Notes: generated from the letters alone by a model not told the origin. A stretch of 22,704 nt of DNA from Chitinophagaceae bacterium (GCA_025362915.1 JANYEU010000120.1:1-22704); one strand, 5' to 3'; positions 14,289 to 21,789 are shown, counted from the stretch's first letter. Numbers and translations are program-made.

Positions 14289-14311
14289 GGGGGATGGGGT
14301 GGGTTTGTGGG
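14289..14311 (+). other. Four-run G-tract, potential G-quadruplex
   Basis: Runs GGGGG, GGGG, GGG and GGG (14289-14293, 14296-14299, 14301-14303, 14309-14311) with loops AT, T and TTTGT satisfy the G3+N1-7 pattern of an intramolecular G-quadruplex. It is unusual in a region this AT-rich. It lies about 260 bases upstream of the AlbA_2 gene. The pattern is seen; folding is inference. Confidence 0.6.
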
Positions 14312-14457
14312 CAGATGGATGGTTTGAAATGAATAATTGTGCATCTTTGAAGGATTGCGAGGAGAAAAGAGTGGTAGAAAACGAAAAAGGAAATTTTTAT
14401 CAACTGGGATGTATTTTTAAATAGTTCAATGCTTTTGATGTAGAATATTTAATAGGT

Positions 14458-14542
14458 GTCTAGTTTATCTAATTCTAAGTATTTTTACGTTTTCAAAATG
14501 AAAATATGCTAGACAGACTCAAATCCAGTAGATTTAGATTTG
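14458..14542 (+). promoter_or_regulatory. Putative promoter/operator of the AlbA_2/ParA operon
   Basis: TAGATTTG (14535-14542) matches the -7 TAnnTTTG element and ends 30 bases before the ATG; I see no TTG at the usual -33 distance. Upstream, GTCTAG (14458-14463) pairs with CTAGAC (14509-14514), and inside it TTTTCA (14490-14495) pairs with TGAAAA (14499-14504), so two nested palindromes precede the promoter and could bind a repressor. Moderate to low confidence. Confidence 0.4.
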
Positions 14543-14572
14543 CATAACAATTTTAAATAAAGCAAAAAAGAG

Positions 14573-15769
14573 ATGTTCACACTAGAAAAAGTTAATGAAA
14601 TGATGTTGGATTTGGAGTCTGACAGGATTGAGAGAACTATTTCTTTCCGAGAAGATAAATTGGGTCCAGCGGCTTGTGCATTTTCTAATGATTTTCCTAA
14701 TCATAAAGAATCTGGATATATACTTTTGGGTGTTAATGATGATGGTAAAGTTAATGGGATGGCTATTGGTGATGAGGAGCTGCAAAAAATTGGGAATATA
14801 AAATCTAATGGAAACATATTACCTCAACCTTCAATTGTTGTTAGCTCAGTTTATAATATTGATGGAGGTGATGTTGTGGTAGTGGAAATAAAAAAATCTT
14901 CTTACCCCCCCGTACGATATGATGGCAGATGCTGGATTCGTATTGGGCCCCGAAAGTCAAAGGCTACATTAGAAGAAGAGCGGATTTTGACAGAAAGAAG
15001 GTCATCTTATGCTAAAACTTATGACTTGGTTCCAGCTTTAGGGTCAACATTAGAAGACATAGTTGTAGATTATTTTAAAACCAACTATTTGCAAATAGCA
15101 ATTGATAAAGATACCTTGAGAGAGAATGGTAGAACTATTGAAGAGCAGCTTGCCTCACTTAGATTTTTCGACACAAAAGAAAAATGCCCTACAAACGCGG
15201 GTATTCTTCTATTTGGAATAAATCCTGAATTCTTTTTGCCAGGCTCGTACATACAATATGTTAAGTTTTATGGGGAAGAGATGACAAGTGATGTAGAATA
15301 TGAAAAAAAATTCTCTGGAGCATTAATTACTGAATTGAATTCCTTGGATGATTTTATTAAAAATAACATTATAAAAGATAGACCAGTTAGAAGGGATTCA
15401 TTCCAAGAAGTGATGTTAAGAAATTATTCATATTGGGCGTTAAGAGAATTGATCATGAATGCAATAATGCATCGTAGTTATGAATCTAATTCTCCGATAT
15501 ATATATATGAGTTTTCTAACAGAATTGAAATAATAAACTCAGGAGGGCTTTTTGGGGAAGTAAACGCTCAGAATTTTCCAAATGCAAGCGATTATCGAAA
15601 TGTTGTTTTGGCGGAGGCCATGAAAATATTAGGCTATGTTAACAGGTTCAATTATGGCGTTCAACGTGCTAAAGATGAATTAATAAAAAATGGAAATGGC
15701 GAGCCAGAGTTTGATCTTACCCTGATAACAAAGTTTAAAGTTTTAATTCACATGAATAAAGAGTGGTAA
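14573..15769 (+). CDS. AlbA_2 (Schlafen-like) and HATPase domain protein
   Basis: The 398-residue protein has two recognisable parts. Residues about 15-140 form an AlbA_2/Schlafen-like domain: acidic E20 and E27 in 'ERTISFRED', then 'GYILLGVNDDGKVNG' and 'CWIRIGPRKSKATLEEERIL'. Residues about 285-385 form a GHKL/HATPase module of the RecG-like/COG2865 type: the N box 'RELIMNAIMHRSY' (E292, N296, H300), 'IEIINSGGLFGEVNAQNF' and a glycine-containing 'NYGVQRAKDEL'. Between them is a 'TNAGILLFGINPEFFLPG' segment typical of this family. Such proteins are annotated as ATP-binding transcription regulators; some AlbA_2 proteins are nucleases or RNA binders. The NT-GG loop common in AlbA_2 is altered here ('SNDFPNHKESG'). 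Its stop (TAA) adjoins the next gene's ATG, so translation is coupled. Confidence 0.83.
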   Translation: MFTLEKVNEMMLDLESDRIERTISFREDKLGPAACAFSNDFPNHKESGYILLGVNDDGKVNGMAIGDEELQKIGNIKSNGNILPQPSIVVSSVYNIDGGDVVVVEIKKSSYPPVRYDGRCWIRIGPRKSKATLEEERILTERRSSYAKTYDLVPALGSTLEDIVVDYFKTNYLQIAIDKDTLRENGRTIEEQLASLRFFDTKEKCPTNAGILLFGINPEFFLPGSYIQYVKFYGEEMTSDVEYEKKFSGALITELNSLDDFIKNNIIKDRPVRRDSFQEVMLRNYSYWALRELIMNAIMHRSYESNSPIYIYEFSNRIEIINSGGLFGEVNAQNFPNASDYRNVVLAEAMKILGYVNRFNYGVQRAKDELIKNGNGEPEFDLTLITKFKVLIHMNKEW

Positions 15770-16741
15770 ATGAAAAAAATAACTTTTTTTAATAATAAGG
15801 GCGGAGTAGGTAAAACAACCACTGTTTATCATGTTGCATGGATGTTGTCTGAGATGGGAATTAAAACAATTGCTGTTGATTTGGACCCGCAATCAAATCT
15901 TACTTCAATGTTTCTTAGCGATGAAAGACTTGAAGCAATATACGAAAATAATCTTCCTCTTACAATTTTAGATTCAATTAATCCCATAGTCTCTGGTGAT
16001 CCTTCTCTTCCAGCTCATATTGAGGAAATTAATGAAAACCTTGGATTAATATTGGGCAACTTGGCACTCTCTTCATTTGAAGATACGTTAAGCGATGCTT
16101 GGTTAAAGTGCTTGAATAGTGAAGCCTATTCTTTTAAAATTACAAGTATCTTTAACATTATAATAAATGAAGCCTCAAAAAGATTTAATGCAGAAGTTGT
16201 GCTAATTGATGTTGGTCCAAACCTTGGTGCCATCAATAGGGCAGTAACAATTAGTTCTGATTATATAATAATGCCTGTTGCTTCTGACTTATTCTCCTTG
16301 CAAGGAATAAAAAATTTAGGCACTAGACTAAATACATGGAAAACTCAATGGAATCAAAGAAAATTATTAAAACCTTCAAATTTAACGTTTACAATCCCGG
16401 AAAATAATGCAAGCCCTTGTGGTTACATTGTAATGCAATATTCAGCTAAAGATAGCAGACCCGTGAAGTCCTATTTAAGATGGGCTAACAGAATTCCATC
16501 CGTTTTTGCAGAGTACGTGTTAAGTGAGCAATCGAGCCTAAGTTCCGTAGAGAACGACAATTATTGTATCGCTTTATTAAAACACTATAGAAGCTTAGCA
16601 CCTATGTCAATGGAAGCTCATAAACCAATTTTCTTATTAAAACCTGCTGATGGGGCAATTGGGGCACATGTATATGCGATACAAAAAAGTTACCAGGAAT
16701 TTGAAATTCTTACTAAAAGAATCATATCAATGTGTCCTTAA
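15770..16741 (+). CDS. ParA/MinD-family ATPase
   Basis: The 323-residue protein opens with the deviant Walker A 'NKGGVGKTTT' (signature K10, catalytic K15), has the Walker A-prime region 'VDLDPQSNLTSMF' (D37, D39) and the switch-II/Walker B 'VVLIDVGPNLGAINRAV' (D147), then 'IIMPVASDLFSLQGIKNLG'. These features define a ParA-like P-loop ATPase that dimerises on ATP and often binds DNA or membrane. It is longer than plain Soj, with an extended C-terminal half ('PCGYIVMQYSAKDSRPVKSYLRWANRI' is not typical of partition ParA). No ParB gene or parS-like cluster is adjacent, so plasmid partition is unlikely. The ATG overlaps no base but directly follows the AlbA_2 gene's TAA. Composition is more AT-rich than the flanks. 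Confidence 0.88.
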   Translation: MKKITFFNNKGGVGKTTTVYHVAWMLSEMGIKTIAVDLDPQSNLTSMFLSDERLEAIYENNLPLTILDSINPIVSGDPSLPAHIEEINENLGLILGNLALSSFEDTLSDAWLKCLNSEAYSFKITSIFNIIINEASKRFNAEVVLIDVGPNLGAINRAVTISSDYIIMPVASDLFSLQGIKNLGTRLNTWKTQWNQRKLLKPSNLTFTIPENNASPCGYIVMQYSAKDSRPVKSYLRWANRIPSVFAEYVLSEQSSLSSVENDNYCIALLKHYRSLAPMSMEAHKPIFLLKPADGAIGAHVYAIQKSYQEFEILTKRIISMCP

Positions 16742-16809
16742 TAACTGTTTAGTCAGTTAGGCTAAGTAACTTATCCAAAAAATTGGTCACAAGGGCAAAG
16801 TGCTAATCT

Positions 16810-17766
16810 CTATACCTCAAACTCCTCCACCGGTTCTATCAATTCATAAAAGTCTTCGTCAAACTCTCCTATGTGTTCCAGCAGAATCTGTAGTTTGGCA
16901 GATAATTGCAAGGTAAAGTTCCTCATTTCTTTTGCAGAAGCCTTTGTCCCCATTACCTTGGCGTTTTTTTCCATAAAAATCTCTGCTTCATCGGCAGCAT
17001 CCGAAGCAAAAAGCTTTTGATAGATATTGTTTACCATAAATAATACAAAAGTATCTTCCAGTGTAAACTGTAGGTAATAATCAGGTTCTACAAGCGCATC
17101 TTCTGTGGCTTTTATCACCCTCTCACGTACGGCCTTTATATCCTTGATGCAATAGAAGTCAGCCTCACGCACACGCTCACTAAAGCTCGATTTTCCCAAA
17201 ACAATGAAGGCTTCGAAGAAATTAAACAGGTTGAGGAAAAAATGACTGTAAAATGGATCTTTTAAAGACATTCCATTCAATACCTTCACATTATCTAGGT
17301 TCATTGTCTTTGTTTCGGCAGCTTCCTTTTTTCTAATGATTTCTGCTTGTTCAAATATTTCATTTATTTCTGGGAAAACTTCAGTCATTTCTTCTTTTAC
17401 CTGAGTCATCATTTCAACCAGGTCTACTGACATTTCATAATTTTCCCTTTCATCTTCTGTCATCTCTTCCATCTTCTCCTTGAAAGTAGGGAGGGTAAAC
17501 TGAAAAACAGTTTCGATACGGCTCATCATGTCTAACAAAAGCAAACATTCTCCGTAGTTCATCTCAAAAAAAGCCTCATTCTCTTCCTCATCTGCCCTTT
17601 TAATTAGTGCTGTACCACCCGCAATAAAGGCTTCGCTAAATGGTGGTAACGCACCACTATCAGTAAATTGATTTGCCCCTATATGAACAGTATGCAGAAA
17701 ATTGTGCTGCAACACTTCCGGTAAATAATATTTTGATTCTTCCGACTCGTTGTTTTCGTTTATCAT
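16810..17766 (-). CDS. Acidic orphan protein, unknown function
   Basis: The 318-residue protein has no signal peptide or transmembrane segment. It is rich in Glu, with acidic stretches such as 'ADEEENEAFFEMNYGE', 'MEEMTEDERENYEMS' and the C-terminal 'HIGEFDEDFYELIEPVEEFEV', and otherwise looks mainly helical. No motif I know is present. I chose the ATG at 17766 ('MINENNESEESK') over a TTG 18 bases upstream. It converges with the ParA gene and lies downstream of a terminator that isolates it from the barrel gene, so it should have its own promoter near 17770-17800. A cytoplasmic adaptor role is possible but not supported by any sequence feature. Confidence 0.75.
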   Translation of the reverse strand: MINENNESEESKYYLPEVLQHNFLHTVHIGANQFTDSGALPPFSEAFIAGGTALIKRADEEENEAFFEMNYGECLLLLDMMSRIETVFQFTLPTFKEKMEEMTEDERENYEMSVDLVEMMTQVKEEMTEVFPEINEIFEQAEIIRKKEAAETKTMNLDNVKVLNGMSLKDPFYSHFFLNLFNFFEAFIVLGKSSFSERVREADFYCIKDIKAVRERVIKATEDALVEPDYYLQFTLEDTFVLFMVNNIYQKLFASDAADEAEIFMEKNAKVMGTKASAKEMRNFTLQLSAKLQILLEHIGEFDEDFYELIEPVEEFEV

Positions 17767-17809
17767 AAAAGTGATTTGGTGCAATGTATGCTTTTAATCC
17801 CTTATAAAT

Positions 17810-17856
17810 AAAAAGGTTCTAATAGTTAGTGACGTACTAACTATTAGAACCTTTTT
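17810..17856 (-). terminator. Bidirectional intrinsic terminator, perfect 21-bp stem
   Basis: 17810-17830 and 17836-17856 are exact reverse complements of 21 bases with a GACGT loop. On the minus strand the stem ends in TTTTT followed by more T-rich sequence, 27 bases after the barrel gene's stop at 17884. On the plus strand it likewise ends in a T run. Stem length is well above that of most intrinsic terminators. Confidence 0.9.
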
Positions 17857-17883
17857 TATTTATTGCTTTCGATAAATACGTTG

Positions 17884-18414
17884 TTACAACTTAAATCCTA
17901 TACCAATTTTTGCATTGGTAGAACCCACTGCACCTAGTTCTAAAAAGCCACTAACCTTTGGTGCGAAATAATATTTACCACCACCGTATATGCCTAGGTA
18001 AAGTCCACTGTTATAATCGTGTCCCAAGTCATTGCCTGTATAGGCATCTCTCCATGAGAAACTTCTATATCCAAGTGCTGCCCCAGCGTATAAATCCACC
18101 TTATTGGTGGTTAATTGAAATAATCTATTGAAGTGATAAGAACCTCTTGCACCCAAATAAAGTGCAGAGAATCTATTTCCGTAAGTACCATAGTCGTAGG
18201 TACGCGATAAGTAATCGAAACTTCCTCCCAAACTAAAGTTCTCTGCAATACCAAATTCTAAGGATGCACCCACCGGGGTGCCGCCGTCATAATACGAATT
18301 GAGCCCCACTCCTATATTCAAAAGAATGTCGCTATGTCTAAAGGCATCCTGTGCTTTAGAAACTGTACTTCCGGCAATCATCATTACAAGAAGTAAAATC
18401 ATTAACTTTTTCAT
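17884..18414 (-). CDS. Small outer-membrane beta-barrel protein
   Basis: The 176-residue precursor has a classic signal peptide (residues 1-21, cleavage after 'SKA') and a mature part made of short alternating strands rich in Gly, Tyr and Phe: 'DILLNIGVGLNSYY', 'GASLEFGIAENFSLGGSFDY', 'ALYLGARGSYHF', 'VDLYAGAALGYRSF', 'LYLGIYGGGKYYF' and the C-terminal 'AKIGIGFKL'. This is an eight-strand-sized barrel of the OmpA/OmpX-like type, common and often multi-copy in Bacteroidota; the exact function is unknown. It ends at a strong terminator and has a 12-bp direct repeat in its upstream region (18444-18465). Confidence 0.88.
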   Translation of the reverse strand: MKKLMILLLVMMIAGSTVSKAQDAFRHSDILLNIGVGLNSYYDGGTPVGASLEFGIAENFSLGGSFDYLSRTYDYGTYGNRFSALYLGARGSYHFNRLFQLTTNKVDLYAGAALGYRSFSWRDAYTGNDLGHDYNSGLYLGIYGGGKYYFAPKVSGFLELGAVGSTNAKIGIGFKL

Positions 18415-18443
18415 TGTCGTAAATTTTAGTACAGGTAATTTTA

Positions 18444-18465
18444 ACCAAAAACTTTACCAAAAACT
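18444..18465 (-). promoter_or_regulatory. 12-bp-period direct repeat upstream of the barrel gene
   Basis: ACCAAAAACT occurs at 18444-18453 and 18456-18465, on the minus strand AGTTTTTGGT twice, about 30-50 bases upstream of the barrel gene's start. A half-site pair at close to one helical turn is typical for a dimeric regulator, but no known consensus is recognised. Confidence 0.4.
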
Positions 18466-18736
18466 GACGATAAAATAAAAAAAGTAATTTTATTAACTAC
18501 CGGATGTAATTATTTATGGAATGCAACTATCTTGCTTGGCTAAGTGGTTATTAATTTTGCATAAAAATTATTGTCCTAATATTAATTCTATACCAACAAA
18601 CACTATCTTTTGCCGTACTTCCTTACATTCGCAGCGCAACATAAAAACGATGTTGTATTTTGTTAGATTTAAAACAAGTTATGGACAGTCATCCCTCAGG
18701 TAGTAAACACAATTCTTAATTACCCTCTCTGCAAGG

Positions 18737-18783
18737 ATGCCTTTAGCACATCGCCGCAGCAGCGGGACAAACTAAAGGTTCAT
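18737..18783 (+). promoter_or_regulatory. Nested stem-loop in the mgtA leader region
   Basis: CCTTTAG (18740-18746) pairs with CTAAAGG (18772-18778), extended outside by ATG (18737-18739) against CAT (18781-18783) with a two-base bulge. Inside, CCGC (18754-18757) pairs with GCGG (18762-18765) around AGCA. It is GC-rich in an AT-rich background and lies 166-212 bases before the mgtA ATG. It does not look like the M-box riboswitch. Pairing is seen; the regulatory role is inference. Confidence 0.5.
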
Positions 18784-18948
18784 GTTCAAATACAATCACA
18801 CTTTCTCCCACAATTATTTTACGTTAAACAATTATTACGACCCTCCATCGGCGTAGCCATGCACTTGCATAACTGTATTGCTGTGCATTTATAACCAAAA
18901 CATTTGAAATGATATTGATTTGTTACTTATAATAAAAATAATTGGTTC

Positions 18949-21654
18949 ATGGCACAAACAATTAAGGAAAGAATCAAGAGCAAGTTGCCCTTCAACCCCA
19001 CTACCAATGTATGGGAGGAGATGGCAACCAGTAAACTGAGGGAAGCGGGCCGCAGTGATTCAGAAGGATACTTTGCCATGTGCAATAGCAACCCGGAAGG
19101 ATTGACAAACGAAGAAGTAAAAGATAAGATAGAGGCAATTGGGCTAAATGAAGTACATCATGAAAAGGCTCCTTCATGGGTAAAACAACTTTTCGAGGCA
19201 TTTATAAATCCATTTATTGGCGTATTGATCATTATTGCCATCGTATCTTTTGTTTTGGATGTATGGTTTGCAAAAAAGGGCGAGGAAGATTATAAAACCG
19301 TGATTACAGTGGGTATCATGGTGATGGTAAGCTCGCTTTTACGCTTCTTTCAAGAATATAGGAGCAACCAAGCTGCCGAGAAACTGAAGAGCATGGTAAC
19401 CACCACGGCAACCGTATTGCGCAAGGAGAAAGGGAAAAAGGAAATAGACATTAAAAAATTGGTTCCGGGTGATATTATCTTTCTTTCTGCGGGAGATATG
19501 ATACCCGCCGATTGCCGTGTGATACAATCAAAGGATTTATTTATCAGTCAGGCAATGCTTACGGGCGAATCTATGCCGGTAGAAAAAAGAAACCTGCCCG
19601 TACCTGATGCAAACGATAGATCGCCATTGGAATTGGATAATATTTGTTTCATGGGTACCAACGTAGTCAGTGGATCGGCCACAGCAATGATTGTTACTAC
19701 GGGCAACCAGACCTATTTCGGTTCATTAAGCAAATCTATTGTAGGAAAAAGGGCAGAAACCAGTTTCGATAAGGGCGTAAACAAGGTAAGTTACCTATTA
19801 ATCTCTTTCATGCTGGTAATGGTGCCGCTGGTTTTTGTATTGAATGGATTGATAAAACACAATTGGTGGGAAGCCTTATTGTTTGCCATAGCCGTTGCCG
19901 TTGGGTTGACCCCAGAAATGCTGCCAATGATTGTTACTGCAAACCTTGCAAAAGGCGCATTGAACATGAGTAAGCGTAAGGTGATTGTAAAACGCCTGAG
20001 CGCCATTCAAAACATTGGGGCAATGGATATTTTGTGTACCGATAAGACAGGTACACTTACGATGGACAAGATAGTACTGGAAAGACACCTGAATATTTAT
20101 GGCGATGATGATGATGAGGTGCTAAAATGGGCATACCTGAACAGTTATCACCAGACAGGGCTGAAGAATATATTGGATTTGGCAATACTGGAACACGTAG
20201 AGCTGAACGATTACCTGAAAGTGGAGGAACATTTCCAAAAAGTGGATGAAATACCTTTCGATTTTCAACGTCGTCGCATGAGTGTTATCCTCAAACAACA
20301 CAATGGCAAGCACTTGTTGATATGTAAGGGGGCGGTGGAAGAAATGTTGAACCTATGCACCCACGCTTTCGATCCAGGAGAAGATAGGCAGCTACATATA
20401 GAGAATGATACCATAATTCCGATGGATGAGACTGTAAGGCAAACCATTCTTGCCACTTCAAAAAGGTTGAATAAGGAAGGGTTGAGGGTATTGCTCGTTG
20501 CAATAAAAGAATTTGATGAGCGTGCCTTAAACTATTCTGTGGAAGATGAAAAAGACATGGTGCTTACTGGTTTTATTGGTTTCCTCGATCCTGCAAAGCC
20601 TTCTGCAAAAGCTTCTATTGAGGCATTGCAGAAGCTTGGCGTAACCATGAAAGTGCTTACTGGCGACAATGAAATAGTTACCAAGAAGATTTGCAGGGAA
20701 GTGGGTATTCCGGTAAACAAGATACTGCTGGGCAGTGATTTAGAAAGGATGACCGATGAGGAATTGAAGCTACAGGTATCTGAAGTATCCATATTGGCAA
20801 AGCTTAGCCCGATACAGAAGTCGAGGATTGTGAAGCTTTTGCAAGAAATGGGGCATACCGTAGGCTTTATGGGCGATGGTATAAACGATGCCGCCGCATT
20901 GAGGGATGCTGACGTAGGAATAAGCGTGGATACGGCAGTGGATATTGCAAAAGAAAGTGCGGATATCATCCTTTTGGAGAAGGACTTGATGGTTTTGCGC
21001 AAAGGGGTTATCTATGGCCGTAGAACGTTTGGTAACATCATCAAATACATCAAGATGACCGCCAGCAGCAACTTTGGCAATATGTTCAGTATGCTTGGAG
21101 CGAGCGTATTTCTACCTTTTCTGCCCATGCTACCCGTTCAGTTGTTGGTACAGAATCTTTTATATGATATTTCGCAAACGTCTATCCCTTGGGATATGAT
21201 GGATGCCGATTTCTTGGAACAACCCAAGAAATGGGATGCTTCCGGTATATCAAGGTTCATGATTTTCATTGGCCCCATCAGTTCCATCTTCGATTATGCC
21301 ACGTTTGCCCTCATGTTTTATGTTTTCAAGGCAAACGACCCTGCCCATCAAAGCCTTTTTCAGAGCGGATGGTTTGTAGAAGGGCTTTTGTCTCAAACAT
21401 TAATCGTTCACATGATAAGAACGCGCAAAATACCGTTCATACAAAGCTGGGCAACGGCACCGGTATTGGCACTTACCACCGTAATAATGGTTTTGGGCAT
21501 CCTGATACCATTCACTCCCTTTGGTTCTGCCTTAAAACTGCAACCTTTACCAATTGGTTACTTCCCTTGGTTGGTGGGCATCTTGGTTTCTTATTGTTTA
21601 TTGACGCAAATAATTAAAAATTGGTTCATCCGCAAGTTCGAGCAGTGGCTTTAA
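18949..21654 (+). CDS. mgtA: Magnesium-importing P-type ATPase (MgtA-like)
   Basis: The 901-residue protein is a P3B-type ATPase that moves Mg2+ into the cell with ATP. It has the actuator motif TGES (205-208), 'VGLTPEMLPMIVTANLAKGA' (from V318), which is the P3B transport signature, the phosphorylation motif DKTGTLT with Asp365 (365-371), the nucleotide-binding region, and the hinge GDGIND (642-647). Ten hydrophobic segments are expected; the C-terminal six lie around 690-890. Length fits bacterial MgtA/MgtB. In enteric bacteria MgtA is induced at low Mg2+ through PhoPQ and a leader RNA; the 534-base upstream region with a stem-loop may do a similar job here, without homology evidence. Assignment to Mg2+ is strong from the P3B signature. 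Confidence 0.93.
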   Translation: MAQTIKERIKSKLPFNPTTNVWEEMATSKLREAGRSDSEGYFAMCNSNPEGLTNEEVKDKIEAIGLNEVHHEKAPSWVKQLFEAFINPFIGVLIIIAIVSFVLDVWFAKKGEEDYKTVITVGIMVMVSSLLRFFQEYRSNQAAEKLKSMVTTTATVLRKEKGKKEIDIKKLVPGDIIFLSAGDMIPADCRVIQSKDLFISQAMLTGESMPVEKRNLPVPDANDRSPLELDNICFMGTNVVSGSATAMIVTTGNQTYFGSLSKSIVGKRAETSFDKGVNKVSYLLISFMLVMVPLVFVLNGLIKHNWWEALLFAIAVAVGLTPEMLPMIVTANLAKGALNMSKRKVIVKRLSAIQNIGAMDILCTDKTGTLTMDKIVLERHLNIYGDDDDEVLKWAYLNSYHQTGLKNILDLAILEHVELNDYLKVEEHFQKVDEIPFDFQRRRMSVILKQHNGKHLLICKGAVEEMLNLCTHAFDPGEDRQLHIENDTIIPMDETVRQTILATSKRLNKEGLRVLLVAIKEFDERALNYSVEDEKDMVLTGFIGFLDPAKPSAKASIEALQKLGVTMKVLTGDNEIVTKKICREVGIPVNKILLGSDLERMTDEELKLQVSEVSILAKLSPIQKSRIVKLLQEMGHTVGFMGDGINDAAALRDADVGISVDTAVDIAKESADIILLEKDLMVLRKGVIYGRRTFGNIIKYIKMTASSNFGNMFSMLGASVFLPFLPMLPVQLLVQNLLYDISQTSIPWDMMDADFLEQPKKWDASGISRFMIFIGPISSIFDYATFALMFYVFKANDPAHQSLFQSGWFVEGLLSQTLIVHMIRTRKIPFIQSWATAPVLALTTVIMVLGILIPFTPFGSALKLQPLPIGYFPWLVGILVSYCLLTQIIKNWFIRKFEQWL

Positions 21655-21789
21655 TAGGTTGATGAAGCTCATTGCTATTTTTTTTGGATACTTTAGTCTT
21701 GTACTAACCTTCTTTTCACGATAGAAGAAATGAAGATATTTTAGAAGAATTTAAACTTAATATGGCATATAGTCCCTTTCAGCACTAAT

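Larger units (their letters stand above)
13952..14572. other. Long non-coding region before the AlbA_2/ParA operon
   Basis: This 621-base gap has no convincing gene. From left to right it holds plain AT-rich sequence, a 21-bp tandem repeat with an inverted partner (14201-14276), a G-tract cluster (14289-14311) and an AT-rich promoter-like stretch with a nested palindrome next to the operon (14458-14542). A minus-strand frame at 14200-14403 is a translation of the repeat and is not counted. Confidence 0.7.
18415..18948. other. Long intergenic region upstream of the Mg2+ ATPase
   Basis: The 534-base gap contains the direct repeat of the barrel gene's promoter side (18444-18465), an AT-rich stretch with a weak 60-codon frame (18521-18703) that I do not count, a nested stem-loop (18737-18783), a repeated ACAATTATT pair (18810-18818 and 18828-18836, 18-bp period) and an ATGCAC/GTGCAT hairpin (18859-18888). 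The large distance suggests regulation of mgtA in a leader transcript. Confidence 0.6.

Noticed and set aside
14200..14403. Minus-strand 67-codon frame ending in repeated WVxPKRR
   Set aside because: The residues come from the 21-bp tandem repeat and the G-rich tract; no start signal or homology.
15770..16741. Plasmid partition locus
   Set aside because: A ParA ATPase is present but no ParB, no iteron or parS-like array and no replication protein; all surrounding genes are chromosomal types.
18521..18703. Plus-strand 60-codon frame in the mgtA leader
   Set aside because: Low-quality residue composition, no family match, no ribosome-binding support; more likely leader sequence.
18415..18948. 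M-box (ykoK) Mg2+ riboswitch
   Set aside because: None of the conserved M-box words that I know are present; only generic stem-loops are seen.
20532..21002. 156-codon minus-strand frame rich in Ser/Thr
   Set aside because: Antisense shadow of mgtA.
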